DNA from: Lachnospiraceae bacterium | GTDB taxonomy: Bacteria > Bacillota > Clostridia > Lachnospirales > Lachnospiraceae | Assembly (NCBI GenBank): GCA_029008035.1 | Contig: JAQXIY010000039.1 | Span: 1 to 41,832, forward strand | Reading direction: 5' to 3' | Length of the DNA: 41,832 nucleotides | In this document: positions 1 to 8,680 of the stretch, piece by piece | Layout: every line of letters starts with the position of its first letter | Position numbering within the stretch: the stretch's first letter is position 1 | The notes under the pieces: generated by a model | What the model was told of the DNA's origin: nothing | The model's input: the letters and a program-made list of their open reading frames with translations, nothing else | Databases searched by the model: none | Made by a program: the position numbers and the translations under genes

Positions 1-52
1 ATGAAATTTCCTTTTTAACATATAACATTTTTTAAAATTAGGAGGAACAAAA

Positions 53-298
53 ATGGCAGTAAAAATTAGATTGAGAAGAATGGGACAGAAGAAGGCTCCT
101 TTCTACAGAATCGTAGTTGCAGATTCCAGATCACCAAGAGACGGAAGATGTATCGAGGAGATCGGTACTTACGATCCAACTAAGGATCCAAGCGAATATC
201 ATGTAAATGAAGAATTGGCTAAGAAGTGGTTAGCAAATGGTGCACAGCCAACCGATACCGTTGCTAGAATTTTCAAGCAGGCTGGAATTGAGAAATAG
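53..298 (+). CDS. rpsP: 30S ribosomal protein S16
   Basis: 81 aa, [32 protein letters not shown] is a classic S16 N-terminus; RBS aggagg upstream. Confidence 0.98.
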   Translation: MAVKIRLRRMGQKKAPFYRIVVADSRSPRDGRCIEEIGTYDPTKDPSEYHVNEELAKKWLANGAQPTDTVARIFKQAGIEK

Positions 299-324
299 GC
301 ATTTGAAAGAACGAGGTAAAGGTG

Positions 325-552
325 ATGAAAGAATTAGTTGAAGTAATTGCAAAGTCACTGGTTGATGCCCCTGAAGAAGTTGTAGTCACAGAGACAGAGG
401 ATGATAAGTCCATTGTGATTGAGCTTCATGTTGCCGCTTCTGACATGGGCAAGGTAATCGGAAAACAAGGTCGTATTGCTAAGGCAATTCGCTCTGTAGT
501 CAAAGCAGCTGCCTCCAAGACAGACAAGAAGGTTGTTGTAGACATAGTATAG
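325..552 (+). CDS. khpA: KH-domain RNA-binding protein (YlqC/KhpA)
   Basis: About 75 aa, GKVIGKQGRIAKAIRSVVKAAA KH motif; directly follows rpsP as in B. subtilis. GTG at 322 is an alternative start. Confidence 0.93.
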   Translation: MKELVEVIAKSLVDAPEEVVVTETEDDKSIVIELHVAASDMGKVIGKQGRIAKAIRSVVKAAASKTDKKVVVDIV

Positions 553-555
553 TAT

Positions 556-587
556 AAAGCCCTGAGTCCTTGGATTTGGGGCTTTTT
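556..587 (+). terminator. Rho-independent terminator after khpA
   Basis: AAAGCCC (556-562) pairs with GGGCTTT (579-585), followed by T's. Confidence 0.7.
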
Positions 588-627
588 GCATGTTATCGCT
601 TATTTTATGCATCTTGTCGTGTTTATC

Positions 628-656
628 TTGAAAATGTTATATAACATGTGTATGAT
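628..656 (+). promoter_or_regulatory. Sigma-A-like promoter with a 14-bp palindromic operator-like spacer
   Basis: TTGAAA (628-633), 17-bp spacer, TATGAT (651-656); spacer contains the perfect palindrome ATGTTATATAACAT (634-647). Confidence 0.65.
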
Positions 657-694
657 ATATCCTATAGAAAATAAGATAAGCGAAGGAGAAAGAA

Positions 695-1138
695 ATGGAA
701 GCAATTAGAAATTATTTGGACGCATTGTTTATAAAGTTGCCGGATACAGAGGAAACCAGAGCGGCTAAGGAAGCTCTGGGGCGTAAGATGGAGAATAGAT
801 ATCAGGAACTTATCTCTCAGGGAAAGACGGATGGAGAAGCCATCGGCATGGTGATTGCTGAGTACAGCGCCAAGGGAGGTGCATCCACTCAGGGCACATA
901 TCAAGGAGGCAACCCCTATCAGACACAGTCTGCCAATTCCGGATGTAAGAGAAGGAAATCATCAGGTAATAAGGTTTTAGATGCGGTGATGTCTGTTTAC
1001 TGGCCAACGATTACATGCCTTTACCTTATATACAGTTTTATTACTTTTGATTGGCATATCTCATGGATTATATGGCCTATTGCGGCGGTTGTTCGTGGGC
1101 TGATTGTGGGCATTTTCTTTGAAGAGGAGGTGCGATAA
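695..1138 (+). CDS. Permease-prefix/DUF1700-like membrane protein
   Basis: 147 aa; N-terminal helical prefix-like region (MEAIRNYLDALFIKLPDTEETRAAKEALGRKMENRYQEL), C-terminal TM segments; 2 nt before a DUF4097-like gene. Confidence 0.55.
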   Translation: MEAIRNYLDALFIKLPDTEETRAAKEALGRKMENRYQELISQGKTDGEAIGMVIAEYSAKGGASTQGTYQGGNPYQTQSANSGCKRRKSSGNKVLDAVMSVYWPTITCLYLIYSFITFDWHISWIIWPIAAVVRGLIVGIFFEEEVR

Positions 1139-1140
1139 CC

Positions 1141-1926
1141 ATGAAGAGAGCCATATATCTGACGCTGCTCAGTCTGATTACGATTGGGTGCATTATTTTT
1201 GGAACCATCTACCATACGGGTAAGGCTATGGGACATCTTTCCCGGTGGTGGGAAGAGGAGGTGGAGTCTGATGCTGACGCCACCACAGAAGAGGGTAAGG
1301 ATATCCTGGATGCTTTTACCACAATACATGTGGAAGCTGATATCGCTTCTGTTAAGGTTAAACAGGGCGACGACTTTAAAATTGAATGGAGCGTCTATCG
1401 AAGTGGCGTTCCTACCTATGATGTTAAGGATGGCGTTTTGACCGTGATACAAAAACATCCACACAAGAACTTGGCAGGCAATCACTCTTGCAAGATTATA
1501 CTTACTTTGCCGGAGGGGACGAAGCTCGAGCGAGTTGAGATTGATGCAGATGTGGGGGATGTGGATGTGCTGGACATTTCTTCGCAGAAAACCACAGTTA
1601 CAGCTGATGTTGGTGCAGTTAATTTTGACAACTGTCAGTTGGGTGATACCACTGTGGAAGCAGATGTGGGAGATGTTTCACTTCGCTCATGCGATTTTTA
1701 TGATCTGACTGTCTCAGCAGATGTGGGAAGCATTACCATTGATGCTACTCAGGATCTCTCTGAGTATTCCTTTGATTTGGATGCAGGCGTGGGAGACATT
1801 CATATTAATGACCAGCATGTGCACAAACAATTTGAGCAGCATGGAAGCGGTAAATACAAAATCGACGCCGATTGTGATGTGGGAAGTTTAGATATCTCCT
1901 TTGATCAGGAGAGTGATACACTCTGA
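1141..1926 (+). CDS. DUF4097-like (putative adhesin/beta-solenoid) protein
   Basis: 261 aa, N-terminal TM, repeated ADVG(D/A/S)V motifs typical of the DUF4097 family. Confidence 0.75.
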   Translation: MKRAIYLTLLSLITIGCIIFGTIYHTGKAMGHLSRWWEEEVESDADATTEEGKDILDAFTTIHVEADIASVKVKQGDDFKIEWSVYRSGVPTYDVKDGVLTVIQKHPHKNLAGNHSCKIILTLPEGTKLERVEIDADVGDVDVLDISSQKTTVTADVGAVNFDNCQLGDTTVEADVGDVSLRSCDFYDLTVSADVGSITIDATQDLSEYSFDLDAGVGDIHINDQHVHKQFEQHGSGKYKIDADCDVGSLDISFDQESDTL

Positions 1927-1944
1927 TTTCGTTTTTGAACACAG

Positions 1945-1987
1945 AAGCCTTGGATTCATAGATTTATATGGATTTAAGGCTTTTTTT
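1945..1987 (+). terminator. Rho-independent terminator
   Basis: AAGCCTT (1945-1951) pairs with AAGGCTT (1976-1982), then T-run. Confidence 0.65.
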
Positions 1988-2044
1988 GTTGTAAAATGTC
2001 TTGGCGGTTTTGGGACTGCCGGGGGAAAGTGAGGTTTTATTGAG

Positions 2045-3460
2045 ATGAATGAGAACAAAAAATTGCAAAAGCCATGGATTGTTCAAAAATTCATTGGCGA
2101 TAAGAAATTTTATCAAAGGGTATTGTTTTTGGCGGTGCCCATTATGATTCAGAATGGCATTACTAATTTTGTCAGTCTGCTGGACAACATAATGATTGGG
2201 CAGATTGGAACGGTACAGATGTCTGGGGCATCCATTGTGAACCAGTTGATTTTTGTGTATTTCCTTTGCATATTTGGAGCTGTATCCGGTGCGGGAATCT
2301 TTACAGCTCAATATTATGGCAAACAGGATATGGAGGGAATTCAATATACCTTTCGCTTCAAACTGTTGATATCAACTTTGTTGACGGTGCTTGCCATCGT
2401 TTTGTTCTGCAGTGCAGGGGATCATTTGATTACCCTGTATTTAAGCGGTGAGGGAAAAGCGTCGGATGCGGCGGCAATTTTGCGATATGGTGGGGAATAT
2501 CTTTCCATTATCCTGTTTGGACTTCCGGCTTTTATGTTAGGTCAGGCTTATGCCAGCACTCTGCGAGAGTGTGGTGAGACCATGCTTCCCATGAAGGCAG
2601 GACTGGCGGCAGTGTTTGTGAATCTGACCTTTAACTATCTTTTGATTTTTGGTAAGTTCGGGTTTCCTCAGTTGGGTGTGGAGGGAGCGGCCATTGCCAC
2701 TGTATTGTCCCGATATGTTGAGGCGGCAATCATTGTGGTATGGACACATTTGCACAAGAAGGAGAATCCATACATTGTGGGATTATACCGGTCTTTCTAT
2801 ATTCCGGCGGGAGTCATGAAAAATATCATTATCAAAGGTACACCGCTACTGTTTAATGAGGGGCTATGGGCTTCCGGTGTGGCTATGTTGACCCAGTGTT
2901 ATTCCGTGCGAGGATTGAGCGTGGTGGCATCTTTAAACATTGCCAATACCATCAACAATGTATTTAATGTGGTTTTTATTGCCTTAGGAGACTCTGTAGC
3001 TATTATTGTAGGTCAATTGTTAGGCGCAGGAGAGATGGAGGAAGCAAGAGATACCGACACGAAAATGATAGCTTTTTCCGTATGTTCCTGCGTTCTGATA
3101 GGAGGACTCATGTTACTATTTGCACCTCTGTTTCCGATGCTTTATAATACAAGCAATGAAGTGCGCCAGTTGGCAACGGAAATCATTATGGTTTCAGCGC
3201 TGTTTATGCCCCAGTCTGCTTTTTTACATGCAGCATATTTTACACTGCGTTCCGGTGGAAAGACCTTTATCACCTTTCTGTTTGACAGTGCATCTATTTG
3301 GTGTGTCAGCGTTCCGGTGGTGTATGTACTAAGCCGATTTACCGGATTATCAATGATTATGATTTATGTTGCCTACTATCTTACAGAGACCTTTAAAGCA
3401 ATCTTGGGATTTGTACTTGTAAAGAAGGGCATTTGGCTACAGAATATTGTAAAGGAGTAA
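2045..3460 (+). CDS. MATE family efflux transporter
   Basis: 471 aa polytopic protein; VPIMIQNGITNFVSLLDNIMIGQIGTVQMSG and repeat half are MATE-like. Confidence 0.93.
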   Translation: MNENKKLQKPWIVQKFIGDKKFYQRVLFLAVPIMIQNGITNFVSLLDNIMIGQIGTVQMSGASIVNQLIFVYFLCIFGAVSGAGIFTAQYYGKQDMEGIQYTFRFKLLISTLLTVLAIVLFCSAGDHLITLYLSGEGKASDAAAILRYGGEYLSIILFGLPAFMLGQAYASTLRECGETMLPMKAGLAAVFVNLTFNYLLIFGKFGFPQLGVEGAAIATVLSRYVEAAIIVVWTHLHKKENPYIVGLYRSFYIPAGVMKNIIIKGTPLLFNEGLWASGVAMLTQCYSVRGLSVVASLNIANTINNVFNVVFIALGDSVAIIVGQLLGAGEMEEARDTDTKMIAFSVCSCVLIGGLMLLFAPLFPMLYNTSNEVRQLATEIIMVSALFMPQSAFLHAAYFTLRSGGKTFITFLFDSASIWCVSVPVVYVLSRFTGLSMIMIYVAYYLTETFKAILGFVLVKKGIWLQNIVKE

Positions 3461-3463
3461 GAA

Positions 3464-3973
3464 ATGGAAGAATTGTATCAGGTGGGGGCAATCACACAAA
3501 CCCATGGAATTAAAGGAGAGGTTAAAGTTTTCCCTATGACAGATGATGTGTCCCGTTTCAAGAATATGAAGGGACTGATTTTAGATACAGGTAAGGAGCG
3601 CATCACTCTTGAGGTGACCTCTGCCAGACCGCAGAAGAATCTGGTGATTCTGAAGTTTAAGGGATATGATAACATCAATGATGTGGAGAGATTCAAGGGA
3701 TGTGGCCTATATGTTACGAAGGATAACCGGGTGAAGTGTGAACAGGATGAATTCTTTATTGCGGATTTGATTGGCTTGTCGGTGACAGGCGATGACGGAA
3801 TCGTTTATGGCACCGTCTGCGATGTGATTTCCACTGGGGCTAATGATGTTTATGTGGTAAAAACTTCTGAGGATAAGGAACTTTTGTTTCCGGCCATTAA
3901 GGAATGCATTTTGCAGGTGGATATGGAGAAAAATGAGATGTTGGTGCATGTCATGAAGGGCTTGCTGGATTAA
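3464..3973 (+). CDS. rimM: Ribosome maturation factor RimM
   Basis: 169 aa, GAITQTHGIKGEVKVFPMTDD; upstream of trmD/rplS. Confidence 0.96.
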   Translation: MEELYQVGAITQTHGIKGEVKVFPMTDDVSRFKNMKGLILDTGKERITLEVTSARPQKNLVILKFKGYDNINDVERFKGCGLYVTKDNRVKCEQDEFFIADLIGLSVTGDDGIVYGTVCDVISTGANDVYVVKTSEDKELLFPAIKECILQVDMEKNEMLVHVMKGLLD

Positions 3974-3985
3974 GAGGAGGATAAT

Positions 3986-4525
3986 ATGAGAATGAATGCA
4001 GAGAATACCATGGCCATAGTTATTGATTATCAGGAGAAATTAGTCCCGGCTATGGCTAATCAGGAGGATTTGGTTAAAAAAAGCAGAATGTTGATTGAGG
4101 GGCTGCGGGCTTTGGAGATTCCAGTGATTGCCACCACTCAATATGCCAAGGGACTTGGGAACACCATCTCGGAAATTACAACTGTGCTTGGTGATGCACC
4201 GATTATAGACAAGAGCACTTTCAGCGTATTTGCGTCGGAAGAAGTGGCGGCATCCATTTTGGAGGGAACCAAGAATATTATTGTCTGCGGAATGGAGACC
4301 CATATCTGTGTATTGCAGTCCATTATGGATTTGCAGGATGCGGGGTATCAGACATATCTGGTATCAGACTGTGTGTCCAGTCGCAGTGAGGTGGACAAGG
4401 CTTTTGCCCTGGTTCGCGCAGAACAAGAAGGGGCTAAGATTACTACGGCAGAAGCAATTTTATACGAGTTATTACAGGGGGCAAAGCACCCGGCGTTTAA
4501 GACCATTTCTGCCTTGGTGAAATAG
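3986..4525 (+). CDS. Isochorismatase/cysteine hydrolase family protein
   Basis: 179 aa; apparent Asp-Lys-Cys triad (VIDYQEKL, IIDKSTFSVF, CGMETHICV). Confidence 0.9.
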   Translation: MRMNAENTMAIVIDYQEKLVPAMANQEDLVKKSRMLIEGLRALEIPVIATTQYAKGLGNTISEITTVLGDAPIIDKSTFSVFASEEVAASILEGTKNIIVCGMETHICVLQSIMDLQDAGYQTYLVSDCVSSRSEVDKAFALVRAEQEGAKITTAEAILYELLQGAKHPAFKTISALVK

Positions 4526-4537
4526 TAGGAGAAACGT

Positions 4538-5263
4538 ATGAAGTTTTATATTTTAACATTATTCCCTGATATGGTGATGCAAGGGTTATCCACAAGCATC
4601 ATTGGCAGAGCGGTGGACAAGGGTTTGCTGTCCATCGAGGCGGTTAATATTCGGGATTATACCAATGACAAACACGGCAAGGTGGATGATTATCCGTATG
4701 GGGGAGGGGCCGGCATGGTAATGCAGGCTCAACCGATTTATGATGCATGGAAAGCCGTCATTGATAAAATTGGTCACAAGGTTCCTACCGTATATCTCAC
4801 CCCTCAGGGCCGGACTTTCTGTCAGGAAGATGCCAAGTCTTTTGCTAAAGAAGAGGCGGTGATTCTCTTGTGTGGCCATTATGAAGGCGTGGATGAGCGC
4901 GTGCTGGAAGAGATTGTGACAGACTATGTATCTATTGGAGATTTTGTGCTGACAGGAGGGGAATTGCCCGCCATGGTAATGGTGGATGCCATCTCCCGTA
5001 TGGTGCCGGGGGTTTTGTCAAATAAGGTGTCCGGGGAGACGGAATCCTTTGAAAACGGTTTGTTGGAATATCCACAGTACTCCAGACCGGAAGAGTGGAA
5101 CGGCAAGAAAGTGCCTCCTGTTATTCTATCGGGAGACCATGCCAAGGTAGATGCCTGGAGACATCAGCAGTCTCTGCTTCGAACCAAAGAACGGCGGCCG
5201 GATTTGTTAGAGAAGGCTGCTTTATCAGAAAAAGACATACAATTTCTCCGTGAACATGAATAA
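4538..5263 (+). CDS. trmD: tRNA (guanine-N1-)-methyltransferase
   Basis: 241 aa, MKFYILTLFPDMV; knot region LCGHYEGVDERV...SIGDFVLTGGELPAMVMVDA. Confidence 0.98.
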   Translation: MKFYILTLFPDMVMQGLSTSIIGRAVDKGLLSIEAVNIRDYTNDKHGKVDDYPYGGGAGMVMQAQPIYDAWKAVIDKIGHKVPTVYLTPQGRTFCQEDAKSFAKEEAVILLCGHYEGVDERVLEEIVTDYVSIGDFVLTGGELPAMVMVDAISRMVPGVLSNKVSGETESFENGLLEYPQYSRPEEWNGKKVPPVILSGDHAKVDAWRHQQSLLRTKERRPDLLEKAALSEKDIQFLREHE

Positions 5264-5268
5264 AACCC

Positions 5269-5297
5269 TTGCATTTTGCGGGATATTGTGATATTAT
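5269..5297 (+). promoter_or_regulatory. Sigma-A-like promoter for rplS
   Basis: TTGCAT (5269-5274), 17 bp, TATTAT (5292-5297). Confidence 0.6.
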
Positions 5298-5315
5298 CAA
5301 CGAGTTGTGAAAAGA

Positions 5316-5350
5316 GATGGTCCTCTGATACGAGATGTATTAAGAACATC
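5316..5350 (+). ncRNA. L19-leader-like RNA structure in the rplS 5' UTR
   Basis: GATG (5316-5319) pairs with CATC (5347-5350); inner TGATAC (5326-5331) pairs with GTATTA (5337-5342); two unpaired flanks; immediately upstream of the rplS RBS. Confidence 0.55.
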
Positions 5351-5376
5351 AAGATATTAATTTAGGAGGTCACAAA

Positions 5377-5730
5377 ATGAACGCAAACGAGATTATCAAA
5401 AACATTGAAGCTGAGCAGTTGAAGTCTGACATCACTGAATTTCATGTAGGTGATACCATCAGAGTTCACAATAAGATTAAGGAGGGTAACCGCGAGAGAA
5501 TCCAGATTTTCGAGGGTACCGTATTAAAGAAGCAAGGCGGAAGCAACCGTGAGACATTCACAGTTAGAAAGTTTTCTAACGGTGTTGGTGTTGAGAAGAC
5601 CTGGCCACTTCACAGTCCTTTTGTAGAGAAGATTGAAGTTGTTCGTCGCGGTAAGGTTAGACGAGCTAAGTTGAATTACTTGAGAGACCGTGTAGGTAAG
5701 AAAGCTAAGGTTAAAGAATTGGTTAAATAA
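5377..5730 (+). CDS. rplS: 50S ribosomal protein L19
   Basis: 117 aa, [34 protein letters not shown]...[43 protein letters not shown]. Confidence 0.98.
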   Translation: MNANEIIKNIEAEQLKSDITEFHVGDTIRVHNKIKEGNRERIQIFEGTVLKKQGGSNRETFTVRKFSNGVGVEKTWPLHSPFVEKIEVVRRGKVRRAKLNYLRDRVGKKAKVKELVK

Positions 5731-5739
5731 TCGTTTGAG

Positions 5740-5771
5740 AAAAGGAATAGCAGAGATGTTATTCCTTTTTA
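5740..5771 (+). terminator. Rho-independent terminator after rplS
   Basis: AAAAGGAATA / TATTCCTTTT hairpin followed by T-rich tract. Confidence 0.75.
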
Positions 5772-5778
5772 TTTTGAG

Positions 5779-5807
5779 TTGTTCTTTTGAACGTTTTCGT
5801 GTATCAT
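5779..5807 (+). promoter_or_regulatory. Candidate sigma-A-like promoter upstream of first lepB
   Basis: TTGTTC (5779-5784), 17 bp, TATCAT (5802-5807). Confidence 0.4.
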
Positions 5808-5844
5808 TAATGGGTGGTAAATATATCAGAAGAGATGGAATGTA

Positions 5845-6471
5845 ATGAATAGACGACAGCTTCGTATTTTGATAGATAAACTTAAGAGAAAATTTAGATT
5901 CCGCAGTGGTTTAAACTTTCGCAGAAAGCGAGTGCGTGTTCGGGGAGAACAGGTTCGATTCTATGGTATTTGGGCAGCTGAGATTCTGGCTGTAATCTTG
6001 TTGGCATTTCTGCTTACCAGAGGATTTGGGATGCGGGTGGTTTGCTCCGGGGAATCTATGGAGACAACCATTCCGGAAAACTCATCCCTCTGGGTGAACC
6101 GGATAGTATATAAGGTGTCAGATCCAAAGAAGGGAGACATTATCGCCTTTCTTCCAAGGGGGAATGCCAATGCCAGTTACAGTGTCAAACGGGTGATAGG
6201 TATTCCCGGGGATACCATCCTCATCCAAAATGACAAACTCTATGTGAATGAGCAAGTGATTCCCTTGAAGGGAGAACAGACCGGCATCAGGGAGGAAGGT
6301 CGTGCCGCCACAGAGATTACCCTGGGCGAAGATGAGTTTTTTGTCTTGGGGGATAATGTAAATAATAGTGAAGATAGTAGATATGAAACCGTTGGAAATG
6401 TGAAGCGAGGGGATATTTACGGCAAAGTATGGTTTATCACCTCTTTCCATGGCTTCGGTTCCGTTGATTAG
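5845..6471 (+). CDS. lepB: Signal peptidase I (copy 1, with basic N-terminal extension)
   Basis: 208 aa; GESMETTIP (Ser), YSVKRVIGIPGD (Lys), GDNVNNSEDSR box. Confidence 0.94.
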   Translation: MNRRQLRILIDKLKRKFRFRSGLNFRRKRVRVRGEQVRFYGIWAAEILAVILLAFLLTRGFGMRVVCSGESMETTIPENSSLWVNRIVYKVSDPKKGDIIAFLPRGNANASYSVKRVIGIPGDTILIQNDKLYVNEQVIPLKGEQTGIREEGRAATEITLGEDEFFVLGDNVNNSEDSRYETVGNVKRGDIYGKVWFITSFHGFGSVD

Positions 6472-6479
6472 GAGATAGT

Positions 6480-7334
6480 ATGGAGTTTCAATGGTATCCT
6501 GGTCATATGACCAAGGCAAAGAGACAAATGCAGGAGGATATTAAGCTAATCGATTTGGTGATTGAACTGGTGGATGCCAGAATCCCTATGAGCAGCCGTA
6601 ATCCTGATATTGATGAGTTGGGCAAGAACAAGGCCAGATTGATTCTTTTGAACAAAGCTGACTTGGCTGATTCCAAGGTGACATCTGCGTGGAATGATTT
6701 CTTTACAGAAAAAGGATATTTTGTTGTGGCATTGGATTCTCGCAATCGCAAGGGAATGAAAGATGTCACTCAGGTGATTATGGATGCCTGTGCCAAGAAG
6801 ATTGAGCGAGATCGTGCCAGAGGTATTAAGAATCGACCGGTAAGAGCTATGGTGGTGGGAATTCCTAATGTGGGAAAATCTACCTTTATCAATTCCTATG
6901 CCGGAAAAGCCTGTGCCAAAACCGGCAACAAGCCCGGGGTTACCAAAGGAAAGCAGTGGATTCGTCTGAATAAGAATGTTGAGTTATTAGATACCCCCGG
7001 AATTCTCTGGCCCAAGTTTGAGGATCAAAAGGTGGGGCTTCACTTGGCATGCATAGGTTCCATGAAAGATGAATTGTTGCAGACAGAAGAGTTGGCTATG
7101 GAGTTGTGTGGCATACTTTTAAGCAGATATCCGGGATGTTTGACAGAGCGGTATCAGGTACAGGAGAATGCCACTTTGCCCGAGATATTGGAACAGATAG
7201 CTGAGAATCGAAACTGCCGTTCCAAAGGCAATGCATTGGACTATAATAAGGCGGCACTTTTACTGATTGATGATTTTCGAAGCGGAACTCTCGGAAAAAT
7301 CTCCCTGGAGGGACCGGAAGATTTAGAGGTATAA
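6480..7334 (+). CDS. rbgA: Ribosome biogenesis GTPase RbgA/YlqF (circularly permuted GTPase)
   Basis: 284 aa; WYPGHMTKAKRQMQEDIKLIDLVIELVDARIP; LLNKADL (G4) precedes GIPNVGKST (G1) and DTPG (G3). Confidence 0.97.
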   Translation: MEFQWYPGHMTKAKRQMQEDIKLIDLVIELVDARIPMSSRNPDIDELGKNKARLILLNKADLADSKVTSAWNDFFTEKGYFVVALDSRNRKGMKDVTQVIMDACAKKIERDRARGIKNRPVRAMVVGIPNVGKSTFINSYAGKACAKTGNKPGVTKGKQWIRLNKNVELLDTPGILWPKFEDQKVGLHLACIGSMKDELLQTEELAMELCGILLSRYPGCLTERYQVQENATLPEILEQIAENRNCRSKGNALDYNKAALLLIDDFRSGTLGKISLEGPEDLEV

Positions 7335-7338
7335 AGAT

Positions 7339-7887
7339 ATGGATGATAAACAATCAATTGTCAAAGAAATAGTTAGTATGGTACTTTATGTTGCCGCAGT
7401 GTTTGGCGTTTGCTTTTTGATTATTACCTTTGTGGGACAGAGAACCAGGGTTAGCGGCTCTTCTATGGAGCCTACTCTCCATGATGGGGATAACTTGATT
7501 GTAGATAAGATATCCTATCGGTTCCATGAACCCCAGAGATTTGACATTATAATCTTCCCATACCAATATGAGGAAGATACCTTCTACATAAAACGTATTA
7601 TCGGAATGCCGGGAGAGACAGTGTGGATTAACAACAGTGGAGAGATTTACATTAACGGTGTTTTGTTGAAGGAAAATTATGGTTTGGAGACGATTGCTTA
7701 CGCGGGACTTGCGTCTACCCCTATGACATTAGGGAAGGACGAATATTTTGTGCTGGGAGATAATCGTAATAATAGTACCGACAGTCGATTTGATGTGGTG
7801 GGACCTATTTCCAGAGATGAGATTGTGGGGAGAGCATGGATGCGCATTTATCCCTTTAACCAGATTGGCATGATAAAACATCAATAG
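7339..7887 (+). CDS. lepB: Signal peptidase I (copy 2)
   Basis: 182 aa; SGSSMEPTL, FYIKRIIGMPGE, GDNRNNSTDSR. Confidence 0.95.
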   Translation: MDDKQSIVKEIVSMVLYVAAVFGVCFLIITFVGQRTRVSGSSMEPTLHDGDNLIVDKISYRFHEPQRFDIIIFPYQYEEDTFYIKRIIGMPGETVWINNSGEIYINGVLLKENYGLETIAYAGLASTPMTLGKDEYFVLGDNRNNSTDSRFDVVGPISRDEIVGRAWMRIYPFNQIGMIKHQ

Positions 7888-7894
7888 GTGGAGG

Positions 7895-8668
7895 ATGTCT
7901 ATGGAACAGGAAAAAAAGATAAAAGAAATTATGGGAGAATATCAGGCGGCAGACGATGAGATGCTGCCTTCTTTTATTGAGGAGTATATCAGAGACGGAA
8001 GGCCCGGGGTGTCCAAAATAATCGGACAGGCACAGAGGCGTTTGGAAAAGCTTAGAATAGAAAGAGAACGGTTGGAAACACTTCGTCTGTATGAGCACAA
8101 ATACGAGAAGGATTATCCGATGATATGTGGTATTGATGAGGTGGGGCGTGGTCCTCTTGCCGGCCCGGTTTGCGCTGCCGCTGTTATTTTGCCAAAGGAT
8201 TGTGAAATCTTATATATCAATGATTCCAAGAAACTCTCAGAGAGCAGGAGGGAATCGCTCTATGAGGAGATTATGGAAAAGGCAGTTGCCGTAGGAGTTG
8301 GACTGGTGTCTCCCAGTGTGATTGATGATGTGAATATTCTTCAGGCAACTTATATTGCTATGCGAGATGCTATAAGCCAATTGGAGGTTGCGCCCGATAT
8401 ATTATTAAATGATGCGGTGACTATACCGGAGGTGTCCGTCAAGCAGGTGCCTATCATCAAAGGGGATGCCAAGAGCATTTCCATCGGTGCCGCCAGCATC
8501 ATTGCCAAGGTGACCAGAGACAGACTGATGAAAGAATACGATGCGATTATGCCGGAGTATGGATTTGCCCAGAATAAAGGGTATGGAACCAAGGAACACA
8601 TTGATGCCATTCGCACCTACGGGCCAAGTCCCATCCATCGGAGAACCTTTATTCAGAATTTTGTATAG
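7895..8668 (+). CDS. rnhB: Ribonuclease HII
   Basis: 257 aa; CGIDEVGRGPLAGPV, NDSKKLSESRRE, GYGTKEH. Confidence 0.97.
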   Translation: MSMEQEKKIKEIMGEYQAADDEMLPSFIEEYIRDGRPGVSKIIGQAQRRLEKLRIERERLETLRLYEHKYEKDYPMICGIDEVGRGPLAGPVCAAAVILPKDCEILYINDSKKLSESRRESLYEEIMEKAVAVGVGLVSPSVIDDVNILQATYIAMRDAISQLEVAPDILLNDAVTIPEVSVKQVPIIKGDAKSISIGAASIIAKVTRDRLMKEYDAIMPEYGFAQNKGYGTKEHIDAIRTYGPSPIHRRTFIQNFV

Positions 8669-8680
8669 AAGAGGGGTTGT

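Noticed and set aside
1021-1485. 154-aa minus-strand ORF across the prefix-protein/DUF4097 junction
   Set aside because: Both plus-strand genes are better supported, with RBS and domain logic.
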